64,000 nucleotides of DNA, from assembly GCF_004116725.1 (NCBI RefSeq), contig NZ_PDKG01000006.1, positions 62,001-126,000 on the forward strand. Reading direction: 5' to 3'. The translations under genes were made by a program, and so were the position numbers. Position 1 is the stretch's first letter. Each line of letters starts with the position of its first letter. This stretch comes from Arcobacter sp. CECT 8986. Its GTDB lineage: Bacteria; Campylobacterota; Campylobacteria; Campylobacterales; Arcobacteraceae. The notes under the pieces are model-generated. The model searched no databases. It was not told where the DNA came from and worked only from the letters and a program-made list of their open reading frames with translations. Positions 37,296-48,300 of this stretch are shown piece after piece.

Positions 37296-39277
37296 TAGTT
37301 AACTCCTAATCTAATATTTTTTCTTTTGTACTCATCTTGTAGAGGGAAAGGCATTAATGCATCTTGAATCTCATATCTGTCTTTACCTTCAGCTTCCATT
37401 TTTTCTCTTAATTCATCAACTTCAGCTTGTCTTTTTGCAGAATCTGGATGTTCAATAATCATACCTTTAGCACCGTAACCTCTAAATGCTGGTGGTATTT
37501 CCATTGTCATAATATCTAGATCTTCATACTCAACAGTTGGCATTGTATCACCATCTTTCCATGAAGTAAGAGTTCTTTTTAACCAGTTAGCATCATCTCT
37601 TTTTGGATAATCTTCTCTTGTATGCGCACCTCTTGATTCAGTTCTATCTGAAGCACCTTTAGCAACACAAAGTGCTACTTTAAGCATCATTGGAACTCTA
37701 TAAGCTTCTTCAAGCTCAGGGTTTGCACTAAGTTGTTTATGTTTAATAGAGATATTTTTAGATCTTTTATATAAATCTTCTAACTCTTTAACTGCTTTAT
37801 CTAATCCGTTACCATCTCTAAAGATACCAACGTAATCTTGCATGATTTTTTTCATTCTGTTTTTGATTTTGAATACATCTTCATTACCATTTCTAGTAAT
37901 TAATTCTTGCATATATGATTCTTTTTCTTTTACGAATTGCTCAATATATTTAGTTTCAATTTCAATTTCATTATCTTTACAAAAATCTGCAAAGAAGTTA
38001 CCTACAATCATACCTGCAACAACTGTTTCAGAAACTGAGTTTCCTCCAAGTCTGTTAAATCCGTGCATATCCCAACAAGCTGCTTCACCACAAGAGAACA
38101 GACCTTTTAATGTTGGAGACTCACCAGTTGGTTTTGTTCTAATACCACCCATTGAGTAGTGTTGCATTGGGTGAACTGGAGCCCAACCTTTTGCACCTTC
38201 GTCAGCTGGATCGATACCTGCGAAGTATTCACAAATTTCTTGTACATCTCTTAAGTTTCTTTCGATGTGTGCTCTACCTAAAATAGAGATATCTAACCAT
38301 AAGTGTTTACCATATGGAGAATCTACACCTTTACCTTTTCTGATGTGTTCCATCATTCTTCTTGAAACAACGTCTCTTGAAGCAAGGTCTTTTTTCTCTG
38401 GTTCGTAATCTGGCATAAATCTATAACCATCAACGTCTCTAAGAACACCACCATCACCTCTACAACCTTCTGTTAATAAAATACCAGATGGGAAAAGTGG
38501 AGTTGGGTGGAATTGTACAGCTTCCATATTACCAAGTTTTGCAACTCCAGTTTCAAGTGCGATAGCAGTACCGATACCTTCACAAATTACTGCGTTTGTA
38601 GTAATTTCATAAATTCTTCCGTATCCACCAGTAGCAATACATGTACCTTTTGCAACATAAGCTACGATATCACCTGTAATTAAATCTCTTACAATTGCAC
38701 CATAACATCTGTTATCTTTATGAATAAGACTAATTGCTTCTTTTCTATCTTCAATGTTAACATTGTTTTTTAAAGCTTCATTCGCAACAGCAAATAACAT
38801 TGTATGTCCAGTTGCATCAGCTGTATAACATGTTCTCCATTTTTTAGTACCACCAAAGTCTCTTGATGTAATAAGACCATGTTTGTTTTCATCTTCATAA
38901 ATGTTTGTTTTTTTAGTATTAATTACCGCTTCGTGGTTACCTTTTCTAATTCTAGTCCAAGGCACACCCCATGCTGCTAATTCTCTAATTGCTTTTGGAG
39001 CAGTTGTAACGAACATTCTTGCAACTTCTTGATCACATCCCCAGTCAGAACCTTTTACAGTATCTGCAAAGTGTACGTCTTCGTTATCACCTTCAGACAT
39101 TTTTGCATTACCTAAAGAAGCTTGCATACCACCTTGTGCAGCCGCACTATGTGATCTTTTTACTGGAACTAAACTTAAAACTGTAGTACTTAAACCTTTA
39201 TCTGCTGCGGCAACTGCTGCTCTTAAACCAGCTAATCCACCACCAATTACTAATGCATCACAATATTTAATTTTCAT
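37295..39277 (-). CDS. frdA: Fumarate reductase flavoprotein subunit
   Basis: This is the catalytic subunit (660 residues) that reduces fumarate to succinate at a covalently bound [20 protein letters not shown] is the dinucleotide fold and [17 protein letters not shown] contains the flavin-linking histidine (H43). Further conserved segments include [21 protein letters not shown] and [23 protein letters not shown]. In Campylobacter the Frd complex also oxidises succinate, so activity in both directions is possible here. Confidence 0.97.
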   Translation of the reverse strand: MKIKYCDALVIGGGLAGLRAAVAAADKGLSTTVLSLVPVKRSHSAAAQGGMQASLGNAKMSEGDNEDVHFADTVKGSDWGCDQEVARMFVTTAPKAIRELAAWGVPWTRIRKGNHEAVINTKKTNIYEDENKHGLITSRDFGGTKKWRTCYTADATGHTMLFAVANEALKNNVNIEDRKEAISLIHKDNRCYGAIVRDLITGDIVAYVAKGTCIATGGYGRIYEITTNAVICEGIGTAIALETGVAKLGNMEAVQFHPTPLFPSGILLTEGCRGDGGVLRDVDGYRFMPDYEPEKKDLASRDVVSRRMMEHIRKGKGVDSPYGKHLWLDISILGRAHIERNLRDVQEICEYFAGIDPADEGAKGWAPVHPMQHYSMGGIRTKPTGESPTLKGLFSCGEAACWDMHGFNRLGGNSVSETVVAGMIVGNFFADFCKDNEIEIETKYIEQFVKEKESYMQELITRNGNEDVFKIKNRMKKIMQDYVGIFRDGNGLDKAVKELEDLYKRSKNISIKHKQLSANPELEEAYRVPMMLKVALCVAKGASDRTESRGAHTREDYPKRDDANWLKRTLTSWKDGDTMPTVEYEDLDIMTMEIPPAFRGYGAKGMIIEHPDSAKRQAEVDELREKMEAEGKDRYEIQDALMPFPLQDEYKRKNIRLGVN

Positions 39278-39288
39278 AATAAAACCTT

Positions 39289-40059
39289 TTAATCTTTTAA
39301 TATTTCTATAGTATTTGTATTTGGTTGATATTTTTCACCTGGTGCGATATTATGATCTAATCCAATTTTAATATACGCAGCTAAAGAAACAACACCTAAA
39401 GTCATAAACACATAACTTAAGATTTTTTTAACTTTGATTAAATTAGCTCTTGTTTGTTTTGGATTTTCACCATCAAACCATCCCCATTTCATTGCAGCTC
39501 TGTATAAACCAACAGAACCATGAATCTCAACACAGATTAATAATACAACATAAAGTAACCACATATGATTTTCAACAACTCTATAAGCAGATGCAAATGG
39601 TCCGATATTTTGTGGTTGAGTAAACATAATAAATAAGTGTACTAATCCAGCGAACATCATGATTAAACCACTAATCCATTGAAACATCCACATTGAAGTA
39701 TCTTTATGATGCATCATTTTAGAATGTTCTCTAATTCTTATATATGCTCTATAACTAGTTGGGAATTTTCTAGCTCCTAAAATTGCATGAACAATAAATA
39801 TAACTGTAATAGCTAATACAATCACACTTACTACTGCAGGAATCCCACCTTCAAATAAGAACTCAAGTTCAAACATTTTTGTAACAGTATACATTACATC
39901 CTTACCTAACAAAATTGTTGAAACGAACAGCATGTGTCCCATCATAAATAGTGCTAGGATAACACCTGATGCTGTTAGCATAACATCTAATTTAGCAGGT
40001 GTTCTACTCTTTTTACCCTGAGGTGTAACCCCAGTGAATGCTTCAATAACATTTTCCAT
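39289..40059 (-). CDS. frdC: Fumarate reductase di-heme cytochrome b subunit
   Basis: The 256-residue membrane anchor has five helices and matches the Wolinella type. Four histidines at 42, 91, 141 and 180 keep the exact spacing of the Wolinella heme ligands, each two positions earlier. Glu178, in CVEIH, corresponds to the E-pathway glutamate, and Glu64 to the menaquinol-site glutamate (from memory of the Wolinella enzyme). It oxidises menaquinol and passes electrons to FrdB. Gene order frdCAB is typical of Campylobacterota. Confidence 0.96.
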   Translation of the reverse strand: MENVIEAFTGVTPQGKKSRTPAKLDVMLTASGVILALFMMGHMLFVSTILLGKDVMYTVTKMFELEFLFEGGIPAVVSVIVLAITVIFIVHAILGARKFPTSYRAYIRIREHSKMMHHKDTSMWMFQWISGLIMMFAGLVHLFIMFTQPQNIGPFASAYRVVENHMWLLYVVLLICVEIHGSVGLYRAAMKWGWFDGENPKQTRANLIKVKKILSYVFMTLGVVSLAAYIKIGLDHNIAPGEKYQPNTNTIEILKD

Positions 40060-40265
40060 AAATTACCTCCATGTAATCTTATAAAATACTTATTTTTTTT
40101 GATTAAGTAATTTTATAAGAAAAATATGACATAAAAGGTACTTTTTATACAAAAATAGGCTTTTTTTTAAAAAAAATATTCTAATTTTTTAAATTTAGTA
40201 AGATTTAAGATATAAACGTGACTTTTTTAAGATTTTTTGTAATTAATTGAAGAAAGAAGAAAATA

Positions 40266-40291
40266 TTAGTAAAGCTAAAAAGCTTTACTAA
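40266..40291 (-). terminator. Terminator after transketolase
   Basis: Perfect 10-bp arms TTAGTAAAGC and GCTTTACTAA around loop TAAAAA lie just beyond the tkt stop codon. Confidence 0.65.
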
Positions 40292-40297
40292 TTTATA

Positions 40298-42208
40298 TTA
40301 TAAGTCGTTTTTGATTTTTTCTGTTAAAGAGTCAACTGTAAATCCAAACTCTTTAAATAATTCACCAGCAGGAGCACTTGCTCCAAAAGTATCCATACCA
40401 TAAACAACATCTGCAAATTTATAGTACTCTAATCCTCTTGCAGCTTCAACAGCAAATACTTTAGTGTTATTATCAACTACTTTAGAGATATACTCTTTAT
40501 CTTGTTCAATAAATAGGTCAAAACAAGGAACTGAAACAACATTTGCAATAATTCCTTCTTTTTCTAATGCACAAGCTGTTTTAACAGCAAGCATAACTTC
40601 ACTACCGCTTGCCATAATAGTAACTGTTGCATTTTCTCTTTGTTTTAATAGATATCCACCATTTGATACATCACCAAATGCTTTTTCATCTTTTAAAATT
40701 TCTAAGTTTTGTCTTGAACATACAAATGCAGTTGGAGCATTTAATTTAAATGCAGTTTTCCATGAATCAACATTTTCATTTGCATCAGCTGGTCTAAATA
40801 CATAGAAATTTGGTAATGCTCTAAATTGTGATAAATGTTCAATTGGTTGGTGAGTTGGTCCATCTTCACCAACACCAATAGAATCATGAGTCCAAATAAA
40901 GTGTTGAGGAATTGAAGCAAGCGCTGCAATTCTTGCACTTGGTTTTAAATAATCAGAGAATACAAAGAAAGTTGCAGAATAAACTCTAAATAATCCATAT
41001 AAATTCATAGCATTTGAAATTGCTGCCATTGCGTGTTCTTTGATACCAAAGTGAATATTTCTACCATTTGGAAAATCACCCATATCTTTTAATTCAGTTT
41101 TATTTGATGGAGCTAAGTCTGCACTTCCACCTAAAAATCCTGGAACTGATTTTGCAATTGCATTTAAAATTTTATGATTTGAACTTCTTGTCGCAACACT
41201 TTGCTCACCAGAAAAATCTGGATATTCAATTGCATCAAAATTAGGATTTTGAAGTTCTTCAATTTTTTGTTTTGTTTCATCACTTAATGATTCATTCCAA
41301 GCATTTTCTGCTTCTGCACCTTTGATTAATTTATCAAATGCACCTTTTATATCATAAGGAACTACAAATTTTTCATCAGGATTAAATCCAGCTTTCTCTT
41401 TTGAAGCTCTAATTTCATCTTCACCTAATGGTGCTCCGTGAGTATGATGACTTCCTTCTAAAGTTGCTGCACCTTTTCCAATTGCAGTTTTTGCAATAAT
41501 AAGTACAGGTTTAGTTGCTTCTTTTGCTTTTGTTAAAGCATTATCAATTTGAGTAAAATTATGCCCATCAATTTCAATTACTTCAAAATTAATTGCATCA
41601 AATCTTTTCTTAACATTTTCACTCCAAGCAATAGAAGTATCACCTTCAATTGTAATAGAGTTTGAATCATAAATAATTACAAGATTATCTAAATTTAAAT
41701 GTCCAGCAGTTGCACAAGCTTCATATGAAATACCCTCTTGTAAATCACCATCACCACATAAACAGTAAACTTTATGATTAATTACATCTTTTCCTAAAAG
41801 ATTTTGTGCATATTTAGAAGCCATAGAAAAACCAACTGAGTTAGCAATTCCTTGTCCTAAAGGTCCTGTTGTAATCTCTATACCATGAGTATGTCCATAC
41901 TCTGGATGTCCTGGAGTTTTTGAATTATGTTGTCTGAAATTTTTAATATCAGATAAACTAACATCAAATCCCCATAAATGTAATAATGAATAAACTAATC
42001 CCGTAGCATGACCACCACTAAATACTAATCTATCTCTGTTTAGCCATTTATCATTTGAAGGGTTTATATTTAAGTGTGAACTTAATACTGTAGCAATATC
42101 AGCTAATCCCATTGGTGCACCTGGGTGTCCTGAATTCGCTTTTTGAACCATATCAGCAGCTAAGAATCTAATCGTATTAGCCTGTTTTTGAAGTAATTCT
42201 TTAGACAT
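40298..42208 (-). CDS. tkt: Transketolase
   Basis: Transketolase moves two-carbon units between sugar phosphates using thiamine diphosphate. The 636 residues contain ADMVQKANSGHPGAPMGLADI at the start, the thiamine motif CLCGDGDLQEGISYEA, and the pyrimidine-domain segment TFFVFSDYLKPSARIAAL with HDSIGVGEDGPTHQPIEH. It is an isolated gene with its own terminator and supplies pentose phosphates in an organism type that usually lacks a full glycolytic pathway. Confidence 0.97.
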   Translation of the reverse strand: MSKELLQKQANTIRFLAADMVQKANSGHPGAPMGLADIATVLSSHLNINPSNDKWLNRDRLVFSGGHATGLVYSLLHLWGFDVSLSDIKNFRQHNSKTPGHPEYGHTHGIEITTGPLGQGIANSVGFSMASKYAQNLLGKDVINHKVYCLCGDGDLQEGISYEACATAGHLNLDNLVIIYDSNSITIEGDTSIAWSENVKKRFDAINFEVIEIDGHNFTQIDNALTKAKEATKPVLIIAKTAIGKGAATLEGSHHTHGAPLGEDEIRASKEKAGFNPDEKFVVPYDIKGAFDKLIKGAEAENAWNESLSDETKQKIEELQNPNFDAIEYPDFSGEQSVATRSSNHKILNAIAKSVPGFLGGSADLAPSNKTELKDMGDFPNGRNIHFGIKEHAMAAISNAMNLYGLFRVYSATFFVFSDYLKPSARIAALASIPQHFIWTHDSIGVGEDGPTHQPIEHLSQFRALPNFYVFRPADANENVDSWKTAFKLNAPTAFVCSRQNLEILKDEKAFGDVSNGGYLLKQRENATVTIMASGSEVMLAVKTACALEKEGIIANVVSVPCFDLFIEQDKEYISKVVDNNTKVFAVEAARGLEYYKFADVVYGMDTFGASAPAGELFKEFGFTVDSLTEKIKNDL

Positions 42209-42297
42209 AATTTTCCTATTTTATTGAAGTTAAATTTAATTTTAAGGCGATTATATCTAAAAAGGTTTAAAAAAAATATGAAAGATTAAAAAGAGTT

Positions 42298-42322
42298 AAA
42301 AGAGAAGTAGTACTTCTCTTTT
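42298..42322. terminator. Terminator after the adhesin gene
   Basis: Perfect 12-bp arms AAAAGAGAAGTA and TACTTCTCTTTT around one central G form a near-complete palindrome just past the adhesin stop codon. Confidence 0.7.
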
Positions 42323-42323
42323 A

Positions 42324-45300
42324 TTAAATATCTGGGTCAATAGAAACATCTTCATCAATTAATACTTTGATATTTGATGTTCCTGAAGTTGTTCCTTCAA
42401 ATACATTAAATGTTGTTCCATCATCATCAGTGAACTGTCCACCAGATTTCCAGTTATCACTTCCACCTTCTAATGTAACTCTATCTCCACTATCATCTCC
42501 AAAGATTTTAAGAACATTTTCATTATCTGTTAAGTTCTCAATCGCTTCTTCATCTATTACTAGATTATCTTTGATATCATTTGATAAATCAATAGCTTCA
42601 ATATTATGTACTTGTGATAAATCTGTACTTGCATTAATAGTGTTAATACCAGATAAATCTATACTTTCATCATCATCAATGATTAATAATGTATCTTCAC
42701 CTTCTCCACCATCAACAATATCTCCTGCATGGAATACAATCTCATCATCACCTTTTCCTGCATCAATTGTTGCATTACTTCCATGTGAATCAAATTTTTC
42801 ATCAGCATCAGTTCCGCTCATGTGATTTGTTGCATCTACATCAACTTCTAATTTTGCATTTGTAGTTACTGTATTTGTATCATCATTTTCTGATTCTGTT
42901 GAAGTTACACTTGCTGTCATTGAGTTAATCTCAGTTGAATCTAATCTTTCAGAAGAAACAAATGTAAACTCTTCTTCTTTTGCATCTTCAACAGGTAACT
43001 CAACTACTCCACCAGTTACATTATACTCAACACCTGAACTATCTTTTATTAAAGTTACAGTATCAGGAATATTATCTAGTGTAACTTTTGATAAAGTCTC
43101 ACTTCCATCAAGATCAACTAATGCAGCTGCTAATGTAATAGTATAACTATAAGCAGTTGTTGAAGAAGAACTTACTGAATTAAAGATAGAAGATTCACCT
43201 TTTACAACACTATCTCCTACTTTGATATTTTCAAAATCTTTAATTTTATATTGAATATTATCTACATTATTATCATACTCTTCTTTTGTATATCCATTTA
43301 ATATAATAGCGTCGTTTCCTTCGCCTCCTGATATATTATAATCATGTACTCTTCCATCTATTTGTAAAATATCATCACCTGAACCTAAAGATATTTCACT
43401 ATTCCAAGATGCATCACCTTTTATATGTACTTTATCATTTCCTGTTCCTGTGTCAATATCTCCATCAATACTTCCACCTACATATACTTCATCTGCACCT
43501 CTTCCTGTCACTATATCTGTATTATAAGTAACATCACCTTCAATTTGTACTTTATCATCATCTGAACCTTGATAATAGTCTGCTGCTGTATTAATATCAC
43601 CATTAATATTTCCTTTCACAGTTACACTATCATCTCCAGAAGATGTTTTTATATCACTATTATATTGAACATTACCAGATATAACTACTTCATCATTACC
43701 CCCACCTGAGTAGATATCACCATCTATACTATTATTTATTAGTACTTTATTATCAGATGAGTTACCAAAATAATTATCATTGTATCCTAAATTATTTAAC
43801 ACAGTTGAGTTACTTGATACAGTACTTCCATCCCACTCATCAAAAGTCAAATCCAAAGAAGAAGAACCAGAAATTTCAACTTCTCCATTTTCTTCAATAC
43901 TAAAGCTTAATTTTGGAGCTTTTGCTTCTGTATCAACTTCATTAACGATATTTATTTTTACATCAAAATTTGTAGTATCACCATTTGAATCACTTGCATT
44001 TATAGTAAAGCTTTCACTATTTTCAACTATACTATTTCTCAATCCACCAAATGAATAATCACCTGTTTCAAAATTAAATTCTAATGTTCCACCAGAACTT
44101 GTTTGTAATGTAAGAATATTATTAGAAGCTTCAGATATTGTATGTGAAACTCCATCAACTTCAATTGAAGTAATAGTTATATCATCGTCACCACCAGTAA
44201 TATTGTCAAGAACATTACCTTCTACTTTTTCAAAGATATTTTCTATAAGTTTGTCTTTTAACTCATTTTCATCTTCAATAACCATTACATTTGTTTTTAC
44301 ATTACCTACACTTTCAGCAACCATATCTAAATAAGTAGTATTAGTAATTCCTTTACCAATACCTACTACATTTAACTCTTTTACATTATCACCTAAAAAT
44401 TCACCCCATTTAGTGATATAACCTTCATCTATTGCTGTACCAGATCTCCATATTGTATCAGTTCCACCTGTACCAGTTGTATCATTATTCTCTACATTTG
44501 GTGCACCATCAGATATAAAATATACTGTTGATTTTTCACCATTTTCTGGAGTTTGATAATTATCATATGTTTCAAATAATGCATCTTCATAATTTGTATA
44601 AACACCTTCATCACCTGAATGTAGGCTATTTATAGTATTTATAGCATCTTCTGCATTCATCCATCCACTATAACTTTTTGCATCAGTTCCAAATGTTGTA
44701 AGATTTATATTTACATTACTTAAATCATCATATGTATTAATTAAATCTTCTAATGCATCTTTTGCAATTGCTAATCGTGTAGTAACACTTCCATCAGCTA
44801 ATGTAACTTTTCCACTATTATTTGTCATACTTCCAGATAAATCTAAAACAATAACAACATTTTCATCACTTTTAACTGTATTAGCATCATAATCTAATGT
44901 TTTAGTTTCATCTTCACTATAAACTAATGCATCGCTATCATTTGCTTCTTTAAAATTTGTACCATCATCATTATCTCTTGCTTCTGTTGCTCTTGCAGTG
45001 ATACCTAAATCAATATTTTCTGTTCCTTCTGGAACTGTCATTTTTATACTATCAGTTACATTTTTTGTTCCATCTGGTAATTCTACACTCCAAGTACCAT
45101 CATTATTATTTGTCAATGTATATGCAGAACTTGTTGATGTAAACTCTGCACCTTCTGGAACATTTGTAATAGTAACAGTTAAACTTTCACTTCCATCTAT
45201 ATCATGTAAAGCTGCATTAAAATCTACATCATACTCTACTACAGTTTTAGTAGAAGTTTCAGGAGTAGGTATCTCAGCCCCACCTTTTGTAGTACCATCA

Positions 45301-48300
45301 CCAAAAACAATACCTTCTATATTATTTACAGTTAATACTTGATTTGTATCTAAATCTTTTATTCGTACATCTATATTATCATGACCTTGTTCAGGACCAT
45401 TATAATTCATTAATTCATATTTTGAAGCATCTTTTGCTAAATAAAGAAGATCAACTCCAGAACCACCTGCAACTGCTCCTCCATTTATATCACCAGTAAT
45501 TGCAATAATATCATTACCACCATTACTATTTATATTAGAACCACCTGCTATATCATGGTAAGTTATTGTGTCATCACCATCAGTACCATTTGTATTTACA
45601 TTTTGTAATGCATCTGCTATAGAGAATGTAGTCTCTCCAATTTTTACTAAATCAAATGTAATATTTTCTTGGTTTCCACCTGCATTTTCTGCATTATTAT
45701 TGAATTCAGAATTTCCTGGAGCATTTTGGTCTCCATTTCCAAATCCATTATTTCCACCTTTACTTTCAACTGTTACTGTTTTTTCAACACCACCACTTAC
45801 ATCAATACTTGCAGTAGGTAAATCTGCAACTGCTGTGATATTTATATCTGTTGTGTACTCTGTACTTTTAAAGTTTCCATCTTCATCACCAATTTGGAAT
45901 TTAAGTTTTACATCAGTATCACTATCATCTTTTGGCTCATAGCTTAAGTTACCTGCTGCAACATTTGCTAAAGATATAACTTGACCTGGATTAACTTCAA
46001 CTTTTGTATCTGTTGTTACTACATGTTCTTGACCATTTGCATCAATTACAGTTTGACCTTGAGTAACAGTTAGATATAAAGTACCTTCACTTGGGATTTC
46101 TGTAATTTTTATTTGCGTTACATCTTTACCAAGTTCTCCAAAATCATTTTCAGTTAAAGCATAAGTTTGGTCTTCATCAATTGTAATAGAATCATTAGTA
46201 GAAGTTAAATCATCCGTAAATGAACCACTTAAATCAAAAGAATATCTAGCAGTATTTACTTCTTCATAATTTCCACCAATTACTTCTTTTACTTTTACAT
46301 CAATATCTGATAAATCGCTAAAATCTTTAGCATCAAGAGTTAATGTTCCTCTACCTGTTGCATTTAAATCAACATTATAATCTTTTCCATTTACTTCAAC
46401 TACTGCTGTTGCTTTTCCTTGTGGTGGATAATTTTCATCTATTTGGATATTAAATGTAATTTGTCCATCAGTTGTACTAATATTTGCAATTTCTGGATTA
46501 ATAACTTCTGTATATGAAATCTCATGAATTAAATAATCATCATCATGTCCTGGTGCTGAGAATTCTGCTTTATCAAATGCCATTGGATTACCATCTGCAT
46601 CTGGGAATTCAAATGTATAAGATAAATCTACTCTATCTGTTCCACCTTGTGCCCCTACTTCTTTTAATAAATGATTATTCATATCATAATATCTAACAAC
46701 TGCATCTGTATTTGTTCCACCACCTGAAACTGTAGCGTATCCTATCTCTTTGCCGTCATCTGAAAATGTAATCTTTGCAGTTTCATGATTATTTCTCCAA
46801 GCAAAAGCAACATCTATAGAATCAACATCATTAGTAAAATCAAAAACTATTTTTTCACTAACACCATTCCAGCCATGCCCCAATTCTGAATTTGCTCCGG
46901 AACCTGATGTGTTTCCATAAACACCAAATCCATCATGATTTGTTCCTTTTACTACAGATAAATTTCCTTCATTTCCATTAGTATCATATGTACTTATAGA
47001 AATACCAGTTCCTTCACCAAACTCAGTATTTACATCTATTATTTTTGGTGCAGTTGCTACGGCTGATATAGATACATCTACTGGGTCAACATCATCATAG
47101 ATTATTGTTTTTGCAGCTGTTGAATCAAATGTTAATTTCTCAAAACTTCCATTTTCTCCTGCATTTTCTTCACTTACTGATGCTATTGATGCTGATAATG
47201 AATCTGTTGGTTTACCATCTGAATCAACCTCTTTATATACATCATCTCTAGATACTGTTGCATCTACTGTACCAGAACTAGAACCTGCTTTAATTGTTAT
47301 TGTTAATGCTGGATTTGTTTCACTTACTGCTTCACCATTTGCTCCAACATTTAATTTTACAGTTACATCATTATTTGTTGTAACTTCTTTACCATTTGCA
47401 TCTACAATTTTTGCAGTATATGTAATACTTCCACCATCTTCAATTGCTCTTTCTATTGCACTTAAACTTACTTTTACTTCATCTGGTGTTGTTTCTGTTA
47501 CAGTTGTTGTTGCTGTATCACTTGTATCTAGTTTCTCATAATTTCCACCAGTAGTTCCTGTGATTGATACTGTCTCTGTTGTTCCATCTGTTGTTCCATA
47601 TACATCATCAGCACTTGCTACTTTTACACTTCCACTTGTTTTTCCAGCTTCGATTGTTATCTCTGAGCCATTACTTAATTTGATTACTAAATCTGTCTGT
47701 GGTGCATCTTTTACACTTGCTGTATATGTTATATCTTTACCAGCTTCTACTGTTTCATCTGCTGTTAAAGTTACTTTTGTTGTATCGATTGTATCTGCTA
47801 CTTTTGCTGTTACTGTGTCTGTATCTGCTGTTAAGTTCTCGAAGTTTCCTCCAGATACACTTGTAATTTTATTATCTAATGTACTTGCATCTTTATATAC
47901 ATCTTCTGTATTTTCGTTTGTTACTTCTAATGTTCCTGTTGTTCCACTTGTAATTGTGATATCACCTAATGTTGTATGTACTACTACTGGGTCATCACCT
48001 TCTAATACTGGTTTTTCTAATGTTGCTGTAAATGTTACTGTTCCTGCTGCCTCATTTGTATTTGTTGCACTTAAACTTACTTTTACTTCATCTGGTGTTG
48101 TTTCTGTTACAGTTGTTGTTGCTGTATCACTTGTATCTAGTTTCTCATAATTTCCACCAGTAGTTCCTGTGATTGATACTGTCTCTGTTGTTCCATCTGT
48201 TGTTCCATATACATCATCAGCACTTGCTACTTTTACACTTCCACTTGTTTTTCCAGCTTCGATTGTTATCTCTGAGCCATTACTTAATTTGATTACTAAA

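Noticed and set aside
40060-40297. Hidden small gene between frdC and tkt
   Set aside because: The 238-bp stretch is AT-rich with frequent stops on both strands; I see only the tkt terminator and the likely frd promoter region.
43290-43760. CRISPR-like or tandem DNA repeat
   Set aside because: The periodicity is at the protein level; the DNA copies differ in sequence and spacing and there are no identical repeats with unique spacers.
42367-46696. Several plus-strand frames of 60-152 codons opposite the adhesin gene
   Set aside because: They follow the codon pattern of the opposite-strand adhesin and contain no recognisable domain.
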